Positions 51,147-61,143 of a DNA stretch of 64,000 nt are shown here, piece after piece. The notes beneath the pieces were generated by a model. The model was not told where the DNA came from. It did no database searches and saw only the letters and a list, made by a program, of their open reading frames with translations. A program made the translations under genes and the position numbers. Origin of the DNA: Anaerolineales bacterium UBA2395 (lineage in GTDB: Bacteria; Chloroflexota; Anaerolineae; Anaerolineales; Villigracilaceae). Numbering within the stretch: position 1 is the stretch's first letter; each line of letters starts with the position of its first letter. The DNA lies in contig DDSH01000001.1 of NCBI GenBank assembly GCA_002343775.1, forward strand, positions 365,236-429,235. The letters run 5' to 3'.

Positions 51147-51716
51147 TTATTCTGCTCCTTCGTAAGCGGACCTGATCCATGCGATGAGCTCGGCATCCAC
51201 TTCATTCGCATCGGTCAATGCGACGATATAGTTGCACATGCTGCCTTTGGGTTGTTCCACCAGCCGCGGGCCTTTTTTCAAATCTTTGGCGTTGATGCCC
51301 ACTTCAAAGCGCGTGTTGGTCTTGGGGCCGATCATCGCAAATTGCTTTTTGCGCCGCAAGCTGACATAACCCTTCTTCGGTGCGATCTCGAATTCGCCAA
51401 ACGTATCGATATGCTTCATCAATGCTTCGTGGATCGGACGCTGGGCGGCTTTTGCGCCGGTATAGATCTCGTCCAGCACGGAACCCACCGATTTCCCCTC
51501 GGCGGCGCTGGCACCGTCTGATTTCAAGATGACATGTACCAGCGTATTGGCGTCTCCGTGCCCAAGCCCAAGTTTCTGCTTGAGCATGTCGCGGATCTCG
51601 CCATGTTTGGAAAGTCCACTTTTCTTTATGAAAGCGGAAAGTTCCGCAAGCGACATCCCCGTCTTCTTTTGGATGTTATCGATCTGGGTCTGGACGGCTT
51701 TATCAAGGCTGCTCAT
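51147..51716 (-). CDS. DUF4287 and DUF5655 domain protein
   Basis: This 189-aa protein has an N-terminal DUF4287 segment (about 1-65, with KKTGMSLAEL and LGHGDANTLVHVI) and a C-terminal DUF5655 domain (about 85-185, with RRKKQFAMIGP). Both are of unknown function; such proteins often occur as single genes. I chose the ATG at 51716, which has GGAG nine bases upstream. It is followed without gap by the DinB-like gene. Confidence 0.8.
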   Translation of the reverse strand: MSSLDKAVQTQIDNIQKKTGMSLAELSAFIKKSGLSKHGEIRDMLKQKLGLGHGDANTLVHVILKSDGASAAEGKSVGSVLDEIYTGAKAAQRPIHEALMKHIDTFGEFEIAPKKGYVSLRRKKQFAMIGPKTNTRFEVGINAKDLKKGPRLVEQPKGSMCNYIVALTDANEVDAELIAWIRSAYEGAE

Positions 51717-51829
51717 TTTCTCATCTCCTAAATTAAATGGGGGATGGCTGCACATCCCATAAAGCATGCAAACCATCGTCTTTTTATTATAGAACATTTT
51801 TTCTGTTTTTCAACCCCTGTTTTTTTCAT

Positions 51830-52255
51830 CTACCCAAAGATGTCGAGAAACTGAAAGAGCAGCATCAGAAACCCGATGCCGCAGAAAATGAGTCCCATGC
51901 CGCCAAAGAGCAACGGGACAAGATACAAATTCATCCAACGATTGATGCGCGCCTGCCTGGGATCTTCCGGATTGTACAGCACATCCACCAATTCGCCCAC
52001 CTGGAATTGAGGCGGGTTGGTGCGCAGGTTCTCCTCCACCTCCACGCTGCGACCATCGAAGGTCTTGAAGCGGAAAACAGCTGCATATCCGCCGCTTTTA
52101 TAACCGGCACGATAAGAAAGTCGGATGACCGTTGCCGTGGTCACCTGTGCGGTCTGCATGAAGGTGTACGTGTGCAGCCAGACAAAAATAGAAAGCGCCA
52201 CGAACATCAGCCCGACAAAAGCGAATATGCTGCCGATCATGAACTCAGTGGACAT
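51830..52255 (-). CDS. DUF3592-type membrane protein
   Basis: This 141-aa protein has a membrane helix at each end (about 8-32 and 110-138) around an extracellular beta domain with VEENLRTNPPQFQVGELVDV and a YNPEDP motif, the pattern of DUF3592. The function of this family is unknown. The ATG at 52255 has GGAGG six bases upstream. It lies 16 bp after the MOSC gene on the same strand. Confidence 0.75.
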   Translation of the reverse strand: MSTEFMIGSIFAFVGLMFVALSIFVWLHTYTFMQTAQVTTATVIRLSYRAGYKSGGYAAVFRFKTFDGRSVEVEENLRTNPPQFQVGELVDVLYNPEDPRQARINRWMNLYLVPLLFGGMGLIFCGIGFLMLLFQFLDIFG

Positions 52256-52271
52256 GACACCCTCCAACCAC

Positions 52272-52916
52272 CTATCCGTTTCGTTCCTTTTCCAACGCCT
52301 CACGCGCGCGAATGGCAATGGGCGCGTTGAGATGCTTCCGGAGGGTCTCTTCGCTTTTGTTTTTATCGTAAAAATCACGATACATTTGGATGAGCGAAAG
52401 CGTTTCGCCTTCGTACGCTTTCACCGTAACGTCATTCCCGGCTTGAAGCATCCCTTCGTGCAGCACGCGGCAGTAAAACCCGGGGCGTTCGGCGGCGCGG
52501 AACTTCTTCACCCATTGTGGATCACCCATCCGCCGTGCAAACGTCCCACATGGGATGCGCGGCGCGGTCACCTGCAAAACCACATCACCGATGTGAAGGG
52601 TATCTCCGATGTTGAACCTGCCGCTTTCGAGGTCGCTGATGGTGAGGTTCTCGCCGAACGTGCCCGCTTCGAGACTCATGCCGAGTTCTTTCTCCCACCA
52701 TCGATAGTCTGTTTCGCCATACACATAGACGGCTTGATCGGGTCCGCCGTGATGCTTGGGACTGCCGATGAAATCATCTGAAAAACCGTAATGCAAAACA
52801 GGCATCGGAACCTGAACCGGACGTTTATAAATGCCCGTGATTTCATCCTTGCCTGCATTTTGCTGAATCTGTCGATCACCGATATTAATGCTGAGTAGTT
52901 TCATGCTCTTTGCCAT
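52272..52916 (-). CDS. MOSC-domain protein (YiiM-like)
   Basis: This 214-aa MOSC protein matches the YiiM/YuaD type: GSPKHHGGPDQAVYVY near residue 52, FGENLT near 88 and the conserved cysteine in RIPCGTFARRMG near 121, followed by a helical 3-alpha tail (about 165-214). MOSC domains bind molybdenum cofactor sulfur or reduce N-hydroxylated compounds. The start could also be the ATG four codons on. No molybdoenzyme lies nearby. Confidence 0.85.
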   Translation of the reverse strand: MAKSMKLLSINIGDRQIQQNAGKDEITGIYKRPVQVPMPVLHYGFSDDFIGSPKHHGGPDQAVYVYGETDYRWWEKELGMSLEAGTFGENLTISDLESGRFNIGDTLHIGDVVLQVTAPRIPCGTFARRMGDPQWVKKFRAAERPGFYCRVLHEGMLQAGNDVTVKAYEGETLSLIQMYRDFYDKNKSEETLRKHLNAPIAIRAREALEKERNG

Positions 52917-53060
52917 CCAATGTCACTTTTTGTAACGCATACTGCTTGAAAAAACGTGTTCGAATTGCATTTTGGGCAGGTCCAGTTTTCATCTACAACC
53001 TCCCACTTGTTTTGGTTTATTTCCTCGTTTTCGGAATTTAAGTGATACATGTTCCTTGCA

Positions 53061-54611
53061 TCAGTTCTTTTCGAGCCGATAGATCAATACCTGATTACGC
53101 CCATTCCCCTTTGCCTGATACAGCGCCTTGTCTGCCCGGGTTAGCATGGCGTCCAGTGTATCATCCTTCTGGACACCACATTGTGTCACCCCCATGCTGA
53201 CCGTCACCTTGAATTTATGAACACCGGATTTGATGACCGTGTTCTCGAGCGCCGCCCTGAGCCGGTTCGCGATGATGGCAGCAGACTCCTGATCGGTTTC
53301 CGGCAGTAACAGAGCAAACTCCTCGCCGCCCAATCGCGCAAAAACATCCACCGCCCGCGTCCCTTTGACGCAAACCCTTTTCAGCGCCAGCAGCGCCTGA
53401 TCCCCGGCTTGATGTCCAAAGGTATCGTTGACCTTTTTGAAGCTATCCAAATCCATCAGCACCAATGACAGGCTGCGCCGGTACCGCTTGGCGCGGTTCA
53501 AATCGCGCTTCGCCAATTCCATGAAATGCCGCCGGTTGATGGCACCTGTGAGCGAATCCCGGCTGGCAAGTTTGTGAAGTTCCGTTTGGATGCTTTTCAA
53601 ACGGGTGATGTCGTGCAGAATCACCAGCCGTCCAAGTGGTTTTTCCCTGCGGTCGAGGATCGGTGTGACCTTTGCCTGCAAGTAGGTCTTTGATTCGTCC
53701 TCCAGCTCAATGTCGAAACTCGTCTTGGATGAGTTGATCGCATCCCGCTCACTGGATCCCAGGTGGGAAAATCCCTGTTCAACGGTCTTCCCAAAGACAT
53801 CGTCCGAAATATTCAGCAGGTTCTTCGCCGCCAGGTTGATATCCACGATGCGGTTCTGGTCGTCGATGACCAGCACACCGTCCTCCATCTTTTCGATCAA
53901 CACATCCCTTGCGACCGGAACCACATCCAATAAATGGTGTCGCAGCAGACTGTAGGCAAATGCAATCGCTGCGACCGTGAACGAAAAGGGGGTATTGTCG
54001 GCGCCGGGCAGCGGATGGATGCCGAGAATGAAAACAATGCTGTTCAACCATGTCACCCCCATTCCGACCAGCACCAGTCCGATCTGTTTTCGGTATAACC
54101 CGGAAGAGCGTAGAAACGTGCCTACGAGAAGGAGGGTGGCGAACAAAACCAGGGTGTAGGAAAAAATGACGTTGAACCAGAACACAGGTCCGGCGTCGAG
54201 GATGAAGGCGCTGTTCTCCGTCCGCTTGCCTGCAAAGAAAAGCCCGTGGTGAGAATCCGTGAACATGAGCACCAGGATGACAAGCGGCACGATGTAAAGC
54301 AAAACCGCCAGCGGACGTTTCAGCCAATCGCTCAGACGCGCAATCTGCACCGAAAAAACAAACAAAGCGGGCGGCACGATGACAACGCCAAGGTAGGTGA
54401 CATCCAGCCAAAAATACGGGGTGGGGGCGGGGGTATCCGCCCAGAAAATCGCGTATGTAATATCCCACCATGCCAGCGCGGACAAAAGGAGAATCAGCGC
54501 CGGAGCACCTCTCACCGTTCGTCGCGTTTGAAAAACGATCGCAGCCACAAACAAACAGACTCCCCCGGCGATCATTAACAAAGCACTGTAAAAAATATTA
54601 GGAGGCGACAC
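53061..54611 (-). CDS. 7TM-PAS-GGDEF protein
   Basis: This 516-aa protein has an N-terminal histidine-kinase-type 7TM region (about 1-225), a PAS domain (about 230-335) and a GGDEF domain (about 345-515). The active site reads LGGEEF and the RxxD inhibitory site RAVD is present. It should make c-di-GMP in response to a membrane or intracellular signal. It shares the 7TM and PAS arrangement with the larger protein at 55129, so the two may have arisen by duplication. Confidence 0.88.
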   Translation of the reverse strand: MSPPNIFYSALLMIAGGVCLFVAAIVFQTRRTVRGAPALILLLSALAWWDITYAIFWADTPAPTPYFWLDVTYLGVVIVPPALFVFSVQIARLSDWLKRPLAVLLYIVPLVILVLMFTDSHHGLFFAGKRTENSAFILDAGPVFWFNVIFSYTLVLFATLLLVGTFLRSSGLYRKQIGLVLVGMGVTWLNSIVFILGIHPLPGADNTPFSFTVAAIAFAYSLLRHHLLDVVPVARDVLIEKMEDGVLVIDDQNRIVDINLAAKNLLNISDDVFGKTVEQGFSHLGSSERDAINSSKTSFDIELEDESKTYLQAKVTPILDRREKPLGRLVILHDITRLKSIQTELHKLASRDSLTGAINRRHFMELAKRDLNRAKRYRRSLSLVLMDLDSFKKVNDTFGHQAGDQALLALKRVCVKGTRAVDVFARLGGEEFALLLPETDQESAAIIANRLRAALENTVIKSGVHKFKVTVSMGVTQCGVQKDDTLDAMLTRADKALYQAKGNGRNQVLIYRLEKN

Positions 54612-54730
54612 AGCGTTGACTGTTCCTGCCTACATCTTACTGTTTATCTCGTCTCTTGCCGATGACATTATCATATTGAATCCTGAACTGAAAAAAACTC
54701 CTCGCAGCCCAATTCACTATAACATAAAAA

Positions 54731-55072
54731 TCAATTCCAAAGCATCTCCGCCACAAGGACGCCGAGAAAAAAGGCCGCGGAGGATATGACCCCGCCCATC
54801 AATACACTCGCAGGGATGGACACGACCACCGCCAGGACACTGTTCCAATCGAACTTTTCGATGAACAGCCGCGGCAGCCGCCACGCCAGCACTGCAGACA
54901 GGATGATGCCCACCCCCTGGCAGGCAAGGGATGCGATCAACGCCGGACCGGCTTCCCGTTCGGAAAACCCGTTCAGCGCCACCAGCAAAAAGAACATTGC
55001 GGCAGATCCGAACATCAATAACAGGAGGGTGGTGATCATGGTCGAAACAACGGAGGGAATTTTGGTTGACAT
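54731..55072 (-). CDS. Small membrane protein, unknown
   Basis: This 113-aa protein has four hydrophobic segments, a small multispan protein of unknown family. I chose the ATG at 55072 (GGAG about eight bases upstream); the frame is open 20 codons earlier but would overlap the next gene. It lies between two GGDEF genes on the same strand, with no visible link to c-di-GMP. Confidence 0.6.
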   Translation of the reverse strand: MSTKIPSVVSTMITTLLLLMFGSAAMFFLLVALNGFSEREAGPALIASLACQGVGIILSAVLAWRLPRLFIEKFDWNSVLAVVVSIPASVLMGGVISSAAFFLGVLVAEMLWN

Positions 55073-55128
55073 AAGGTTTTCTCCAGCGGCGGATTGTACA
55101 CGTTCCATACCGGCCTGTAAAAAGAATC

Positions 55129-58100
55129 TCACCCTACATTACTACCACCCGACCCAAACCCGTCCCATATGACCACCCGATTCCGACCCGAAGCCTTGGC
55201 GCGATACATGGCTTCATCGGCCAGGGCGATCAGATCGTTGCCAATACCCCCATGCAGGGGATATACAGATATGCCGCATGAAATGGTGGCACGCGTATTC
55301 CCGTATTTCAACGGCAGGGTCGAACCCATAAAAGATAATCGCCACCGCTCGGTGATCTGATAGGCGATCTCGTGTGAGACGTTCGGCAGGACCACCAGGA
55401 TCTCCTCGCCGCCATAGCGGCAGACGATATCACCGATACGCGTCTGACTCAGGAGAAGCGTTGCCAGTTTCTGGAGCACGGAATCCCCGGCGCGATGACC
55501 AAAGGTATCATTGATGCGCTTGAAAAGGTCAATATCGATCATCACAAAGCTGACCGGGTATTCATCCCGTGCTGCGCGTGCGAGCTCCCGTTCGAGCGTT
55601 TCCGCCAGGTAACGGCGGTTGTACAATCCTGTTAACGGGTCGCGGATGGCTTGCTCGCGCAATTCCGCCTGCAGCTGTTCGATGGCTTCCAATTGAAATT
55701 GCAGCCGCTGGTTCGCATTGCGCAATTCACCTTCCGCGCGGACTTTTTCAGCCAGTTCCTTTTGGGCGGTATCGAACAGCTGGGCATTGTCAATGGCGAG
55801 AGCCGCCAGCTGCGCAAAAGATTTCATGACTTCGATCTCTTCATCGGTGTAGGGTTTGTCGGGCAGGGTGCGCCCAAGCGCCACCACACCCACCACGTTC
55901 CTGCCAATCATGATCGGGATGTTAAGCACCGCTTTCAATCGAAAAGCGTCGTGGCGCTGCAACCGGTCTGCCCAGCTTGAATAATCCTGCACCACCTGCG
56001 GTTGGCGGGTTTCGACCGCCATCGCGGAAAGACGCGCCTCTGCCAATGAGAGACGCACATCCTTCAAGGAAGAAGTCATCTCGGTGGTGGCTTTTACGAC
56101 CAGCATGTCGTCTTCAATGGCATCCAACAAGCCAAAGGGAGATTCGAGCAGGTCGGCGGCCCGCAGCAGAATGACGTCCAGCACATCCTCGACCCTGTAA
56201 CGCTTCATCAAATCGAGCGTGATGTTGTGCAAGGCGTTCAGGCGTTCGTTCTGAAAGCGAAGGATCTGCTGGGCGCGCTTTTGTTCGGTAACATCCTCCT
56301 TGACCGCCAGATAGTGAGTGACATTGCCTTCCGGATCGATGATGGGAGAGACCGTGGCTGATTCATAATACACCTCGCCATTCTTTCTGCGGTTGATGAA
56401 TTCGCCGCGCCATTCGCCGCCAGAGAGGATCACCTCCCATAGCTGGGTGTAGGTCTCCGGGCGTGTCAGCCCGGATTGAAGGATGCGTGGATTCTGCCCG
56501 ATGATCTCATCCGATCCGAAACCGGTCACCTCGGTGAAACGCGGGTTGACATATTCGATCTTGCCTGCCATATCTGTAATGACAATGGAGGCGGGGCTTT
56601 GTTCCACGGCGCGCAATAGCTGACGCAGACGTTCCTCGACCTGTTTACGTTCGGTCACTTCAGTTTGCAGGGCGGCAAAGAGGCGCGCATTTTCCACGGC
56701 AATCGCCGCCTGACCAGCAAAGGCGCGCAGGTTCTCCAGGTGCTCGGCGGTGTACATCCCTTGGATGGCGCTGTCCAGGTTCAAAAAACCAAGCACTTTT
56801 TCCTTGATCCGGATGGGCATAACGGCATAAGACCGAATCCATGCGCCGCTTTTTGTGACGATCCAATCGGGGTGGGTATTCGTATCGGGAATGATGAGGG
56901 GGTCTCCGGTTTCATACACCTGTTTGAAGATCGGTGAGGAGGAGAGGCTGAATTTCACCTCGGAAAGTTCTTCTACGGAGATCTTGTAATTTTCGTAACC
57001 ATAAAAATGGTCGTAATGCAGCATGCCCGTGTTATCCAACAGGGCAATGTTTGCCGAGTCGGTTGGGACGACACGACCCACATTGCGCAGGATCGCCACC
57101 AGCACTTCGTTATAGTCCAATGTGCTGCTTAATGCCTGCGAAGTTTCGCGCAATGCTTCTGCCAGGGCACGCTGGTTGGTTTCGTTAATCTCCACCTTCT
57201 TACGCTGGGAGACATCACGGAATAGAAAGATCCTGCCGCGCAGGCGAGATGTCTCATCCTGCAAGGGGGTGATGCTCAATTCATAGGTCCGCCCGGAGGC
57301 GATCACCTCTGACCAGCCAATGATGGTTTCGGAATGCCCCCGGAAGACGCTGCTCCAGGGTTCGGTCAGGTTCAGGGGCGATCTGCCAATCGTCGCCGGG
57401 GAAAGAGCGAGGGCATCCCGCGCAGCGCGGTTGAAGTCGCAGATCAAACCCTCGCGGTTCAGGACGATCATCAAATCTTCGATCTGTTCGATGAGGATGT
57501 TGCGAGCCAACGGGGTGACATCGAACAACCTTCCATGACGGACCGCCCAAACGAACAGCAGACCGGTCCAGATGAAGGAGGTGGAAGTCCAATCAAATCC
57601 GCGGATGGGAGTAACATCGAAGATGTAGGATGTCCCCGCAACGATTGGAGTGAGAATACCAACCGCAAGCAGGACTGTGCTGCGAAAATATAAATTACGA
57701 TCGCCCAATGATGCGACCAGGATCATGATGGCGGCAAGCGAAACTCCCATCATATAGGCAATGTAAAGCCAGTATCCTGCTCCGCGCGCGGCAAGAATAA
57801 CCGGCATAGAACCCGACCAGGTAAATTGATAATCGTATCGCCAAAGCGTGTGCAGGTGGCTTGTGAACGCCAGCCCCATGAAAATGACCGGCAGAATCAG
57901 AAGCACGGCAAGCCGCCGCCGCGACAGCCGCCCACCATACCCGGTGTATTCGAGAGCCAGCACAAGGGCGGCAATGGTGGTTAAAAGCGCTGGTACATAA
58001 ACAAGATTGATGACGAACAGTTTGAGGGAAAAATGTGTGATAACGGTGCTCAACCCATACAAGGATGCCCAAGCGGCGGCGCTCCACATCATAAAACGGA

Positions 58101-58206
58101 AGGGCTTGACCGAAGGGACATCCTCATAATGGCGCATGTAGTATGCCAGCCCCCCATTTATTAACGCCGAGATCAATAATAACCAAATAAAAGGCGTATA
58201 GGTCAT
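55129..58206 (-). CDS. Large 7TM-PAS-GAF-PAS-GAF-GGDEF protein
   Basis: This 1025-aa sensor has seven membrane helices (about 1-225), PAS (about 235-340), GAF (about 355-505), PAS (about 525-640), GAF (about 660-800), a coiled coil and GGDEF (about 850-1020). The cyclase motif is GGEEI, with RIGD as inhibitory site; the other catalytic stretch DIDLFKRINDTFGHRAGD is intact. It can integrate several signals to control c-di-GMP. I chose the ATG at 58206; a TTG lies three codons upstream. It is the largest gene in the window. Confidence 0.88.
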   Translation of the reverse strand: MTYTPFIWLLLISALINGGLAYYMRHYEDVPSVKPFRFMMWSAAAWASLYGLSTVITHFSLKLFVINLVYVPALLTTIAALVLALEYTGYGGRLSRRRLAVLLILPVIFMGLAFTSHLHTLWRYDYQFTWSGSMPVILAARGAGYWLYIAYMMGVSLAAIMILVASLGDRNLYFRSTVLLAVGILTPIVAGTSYIFDVTPIRGFDWTSTSFIWTGLLFVWAVRHGRLFDVTPLARNILIEQIEDLMIVLNREGLICDFNRAARDALALSPATIGRSPLNLTEPWSSVFRGHSETIIGWSEVIASGRTYELSITPLQDETSRLRGRIFLFRDVSQRKKVEINETNQRALAEALRETSQALSSTLDYNEVLVAILRNVGRVVPTDSANIALLDNTGMLHYDHFYGYENYKISVEELSEVKFSLSSSPIFKQVYETGDPLIIPDTNTHPDWIVTKSGAWIRSYAVMPIRIKEKVLGFLNLDSAIQGMYTAEHLENLRAFAGQAAIAVENARLFAALQTEVTERKQVEERLRQLLRAVEQSPASIVITDMAGKIEYVNPRFTEVTGFGSDEIIGQNPRILQSGLTRPETYTQLWEVILSGGEWRGEFINRRKNGEVYYESATVSPIIDPEGNVTHYLAVKEDVTEQKRAQQILRFQNERLNALHNITLDLMKRYRVEDVLDVILLRAADLLESPFGLLDAIEDDMLVVKATTEMTSSLKDVRLSLAEARLSAMAVETRQPQVVQDYSSWADRLQRHDAFRLKAVLNIPIMIGRNVVGVVALGRTLPDKPYTDEEIEVMKSFAQLAALAIDNAQLFDTAQKELAEKVRAEGELRNANQRLQFQLEAIEQLQAELREQAIRDPLTGLYNRRYLAETLERELARAARDEYPVSFVMIDIDLFKRINDTFGHRAGDSVLQKLATLLLSQTRIGDIVCRYGGEEILVVLPNVSHEIAYQITERWRLSFMGSTLPLKYGNTRATISCGISVYPLHGGIGNDLIALADEAMYRAKASGRNRVVIWDGFGSGGSNVG

Positions 58207-58215
58207 ATCATCCAA

Positions 58216-58414
58216 TCCACGGGGCGTGGAAGTGAACGCCGTATTGGGCGCGATTATAGCATTTACATGAGACGAAGACCTATAAAAACTGACCTTCTTC
58301 TCATCCGCATCAGACTTTCATTAACCTCCCTCTTCGTCCAGTTGTCGAATTAGTTGGGTGGTTTTATAGTTGGGTGGTTTCATAGTTTTATAGTACCCAA
58401 CCCGGAGACTACTC
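58216..58414. other. Divergent gap with short direct repeats
   Basis: Between the large GGDEF gene and the ABC transporter, the bases around 58349-58391 hold two near-copies of AGTTGGGTGGTTT(T/C)ATAGTT. TATAGT (58389-58394) could be the -10 box of the transporter, whose ATG has GGAG seven bases upstream. Confidence 0.5.
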
Positions 58415-60367
58415 ATGCACGGATACGGCTGGTTCATGGCAATGCGTCAGGGCGACGAAAAGCCCAAAGTAACACGCGAACTTCTACTGCGCGTCCTCGA
58501 TCACGCAAGACCTTATTGGTGGCACATCACAGGCATGTTGGTGACCATTCTGCTTAGCACGGGAATCTCCCTGTTAACCCCGCTTATCTTCCGCAATATG
58601 ATCGATGTAGTGCTGCCCGCCAAAGATACGCAGAGACTCATCTGGCTGGGACTGGCTCTGCTTTTCATCCCTGCGCTCAATGGTGGGATCAACGTCATCC
58701 AACGCCGACTTAATTCCACGGTCGGTGAAGGCGTGATCTTCGACCTGCGCTCCGCGCTCTTCTCGCGGCTTCAGCGCATGTCGCTGCGATTCTTCACGAA
58801 TACAAAAACGGGCGAACTCATGTCGCGCCTCAACGGTGACGTGGTCGGGGCGCAGAACGCCATCAGCAACACCATCGTCAACATCGTCACAAATCTTGTC
58901 GAAGCGGTTGCATTGCTAGCCGTCATGCTCACGCTCGAATGGCGCCTCACCCTCGTCAGCATTTTGATTCTGCCTTTGTTCATCATCACTGCCCAACGGC
59001 TTGGAACCGTCTTGCGTGACATTGCCCGCGAAGCAATGGACACGAACGCAAAGATGAACGCCCACATGAACGAAACGCTCAACATCGGCGGCGCATTGTT
59101 GGTCAAACTCTTCGGGCGCACGCGCGAAGAAGAAAAACGCTTCCGTGAACGTGCGGCAAATGTGCGCGACATCGGCATTCGGCGCGCGGTCATCGGCTCG
59201 TCGTTCTTCGTCATCTTCGGTCTGGTCACAGCCGTGGGTACGGCACTCGTCTACGGCTTGGGCGGCTACTTCGTCATCACCGATGTCTTCACCATCGGCA
59301 CCATTGTTGCGTTCGGTTCGTACCTCGGTCAACTCTACGGCACGCTGCAAGGGTTGGCGGGTGCGCCGGTGGAATTTTCCACCAGCATGGTTTCCTTCGA
59401 ACGCGTTTTTGAAGTCATCGACCTGCCGCAAGACATCGCCGAAAAAGAGAACGCCGTTGTATTGCACGATGTAAAAGGCAAACTCGAATTCAACAACGTC
59501 ACCTTCAATTACAAAGTGGACGAATCGATTTTGTTGAAAGATGTCAAACGCTACGGAAAGATGGAGGATGTGAAAGCCGTCTTCTCTGGCGGGAATGGGA
59601 ATGACCGTGGACAGAAGACCGCAGACGGTCACTCACGGTCTGACTCCGCCGAAAGCGACACCACCTCTCAAGCCCGAGCCATCGCCCTGGAGGGAATCTC
59701 CTTTACCGCCCGCCCCGGAGGGTTGGTTGCGCTCGTCGGTCCTTCCGGCGCTGGCAAGACCACCATCACCTATCTCATCCCCCGCCTCTACGACCCCACC
59801 GACGGCGTGATCCGCATCGATGGTCACGACCTGAAAGATGTCACACTCGAGTCGCTTTCGCAATCCATCGGCATGGTCACGCAGGAAACGTATCTCTTCC
59901 ACGATACCATCCGCACGAATTTGACTTACGCCAAACCCGATGCGACCCAAGAAGAGATCGAAACCGCCGCCAAGGCTGCCAACATCCACAACTTCATCAT
60001 GGACCTGGCAGACGGCTACGACACCATCGTCGGCGAGCGTGGATATAGATTGAGCGGCGGCGAAAAACAGCGTATTGCCCTCGCACGCGTCATCCTCAAA
60101 AATCCGCGCATCCTCGTCCTGGACGAAGCCACCAGTTCCCTCGACAGTGAATCCGAAGCGTTGATTCAAGACGCGTTGAAGCGTGTCATGGCAGGACGCA
60201 CGAGCATCGTCATCGCCCATCGCCTGTCCACGATTTTGGCGGCAGATCTAATCCTCGTCATGGATCGCGGCAGGATCGTCGAACGCGGCACGCACGAAGA
60301 ACTCCTCGCGCTCGGCGGGTTATACAGTCAGTTGTACGAGACGCAGTTTAATAAGGAAAGAGTGTAA
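58415..60367 (+). CDS. ABC exporter, fused membrane and ATPase domains
   Basis: This 650-aa half-transporter of the ABCB/MsbA type has a six-helix membrane domain (about 35-330) and a C-terminal ATPase (about 365-640): Walker A GPSGAGKTT near 443, signature LSGGEKQR near 546, Walker B ILVLDEATSSLD near 566 and the switch histidine in IAHRLST. It works as a dimer, probably a homodimer as no partner gene is adjacent. A linker of about 60 residues between the first strand and Walker A (about 375-432) is far longer than usual and contains a heptamer-repeat tract at residues 397-410. The substrate is unknown. Confidence 0.9.
   Translation: MHGYGWFMAMRQGDEKPKVTRELLLRVLDHARPYWWHITGMLVTILLSTGISLLTPLIFRNMIDVVLPAKDTQRLIWLGLALLFIPALNGGINVIQRRLNSTVGEGVIFDLRSALFSRLQRMSLRFFTNTKTGELMSRLNGDVVGAQNAISNTIVNIVTNLVEAVALLAVMLTLEWRLTLVSILILPLFIITAQRLGTVLRDIAREAMDTNAKMNAHMNETLNIGGALLVKLFGRTREEEKRFRERAANVRDIGIRRAVIGSSFFVIFGLVTAVGTALVYGLGGYFVITDVFTIGTIVAFGSYLGQLYGTLQGLAGAPVEFSTSMVSFERVFEVIDLPQDIAEKENAVVLHDVKGKLEFNNVTFNYKVDESILLKDVKRYGKMEDVKAVFSGGNGNDRGQKTADGHSRSDSAESDTTSQARAIALEGISFTARPGGLVALVGPSGAGKTTITYLIPRLYDPTDGVIRIDGHDLKDVTLESLSQSIGMVTQETYLFHDTIRTNLTYAKPDATQEEIETAAKAANIHNFIMDLADGYDTIVGERGYRLSGGEKQRIALARVILKNPRILVLDEATSSLDSESEALIQDALKRVMAGRTSIVIAHRLSTILAADLILVMDRGRIVERGTHEELLALGGLYSQLYETQFNKERV
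59603..59644. repeat. Heptamer tract inside the ABC transporter gene
   Basis: Six units starting GACCGTG, GACAGAA, GACCGCA, GACGGTC lie in frame in the long insert of the ATPase domain. GACCGTG...CACGGTC also forms an inverted repeat. Confidence 0.75.
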
Positions 60368-60374
60368 CCCCAAT

Positions 60375-61139
60375 CTATCTTTCATCGTACACAAAGAAAT
60401 CATCCACGATTAAGCGTATACCAGCCTCGCCAATAAAGGCGCCGATGTTCTTGGATCGAAAGAGGTTTTCATCTTTATAGGTCGCCGCCAGAACTCCATT
60501 TGTGTAAAGTTCGATATTCCCCTCATCGAAATATACGCTCAGCGTATTGAATTCAGGATACGGTCTTAATTCAACCTCTGTAAACGCTACAAGTTCCTCC
60601 CAACCTCCCGAACTGTATTTAAGAAGTCTACTCAACCCGTTATCTCGCCAGATTTCGAACAAATAGAAACTACCAAAAGAATCGCTTAGTCCGAAAACCA
60701 GACCATACGACAAAGATGTTTCAACATCGGTTGTGAAATCTGCTTGAACATAATATCTTTCAATATCATCGGAGGGGGCAAAAAACACCTGGCTTGAGGC
60801 AATGACACTTCTATCTGGTGAATACGTCTCAAGAACCAATTGTCCGTTCACGATCTGCAGTTTTCCCGGCGGAAAATACAAGGTCCACCCAAGATCGTCT
60901 GAGGAGAAATCTTCATGCCGGATCATCCATTCATCCCCTGGTTTTTGGATAAGAACCTGGGGAGTAACCGCTACTGTCGCGGTCAGAGTGGGCGTTGAGG
61001 GAGATTCAGCCAAAATCCGGTTACCGACAAAGACAGCTGAAAAAATCAGCAAGGCAAGGAACAGAACAGCCAGACACCCTCCGGCAAAAAGGATTTCCGG
61101 CCGTTTTTTTTGCTTTTCAGGGATCAAACGATCTTCCAT
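60375..61139 (-). CDS. Membrane-anchored LamG-like protein A
   Basis: This 254-aa protein has one N-terminal membrane helix (about 18-43), a Thr/Pro linker and a C-terminal beta-sandwich of concanavalin-A/LamG type (about 80-250), with FNTLSVYFDEGNIELYTNG and a repeated G-x-I-G segment near the end. It probably faces outward and may bind sugars or other surface polymers. The ATG at 61139 has GGGGAG seven bases upstream. It begins 4 bp after the stop of its paralog. Confidence 0.65.
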   Translation of the reverse strand: MEDRLIPEKQKKRPEILFAGGCLAVLFLALLIFSAVFVGNRILAESPSTPTLTATVAVTPQVLIQKPGDEWMIRHEDFSSDDLGWTLYFPPGKLQIVNGQLVLETYSPDRSVIASSQVFFAPSDDIERYYVQADFTTDVETSLSYGLVFGLSDSFGSFYLFEIWRDNGLSRLLKYSSGGWEELVAFTEVELRPYPEFNTLSVYFDEGNIELYTNGVLAATYKDENLFRSKNIGAFIGEAGIRLIVDDFFVYDER

Positions 61140-61143
61140 CAGA

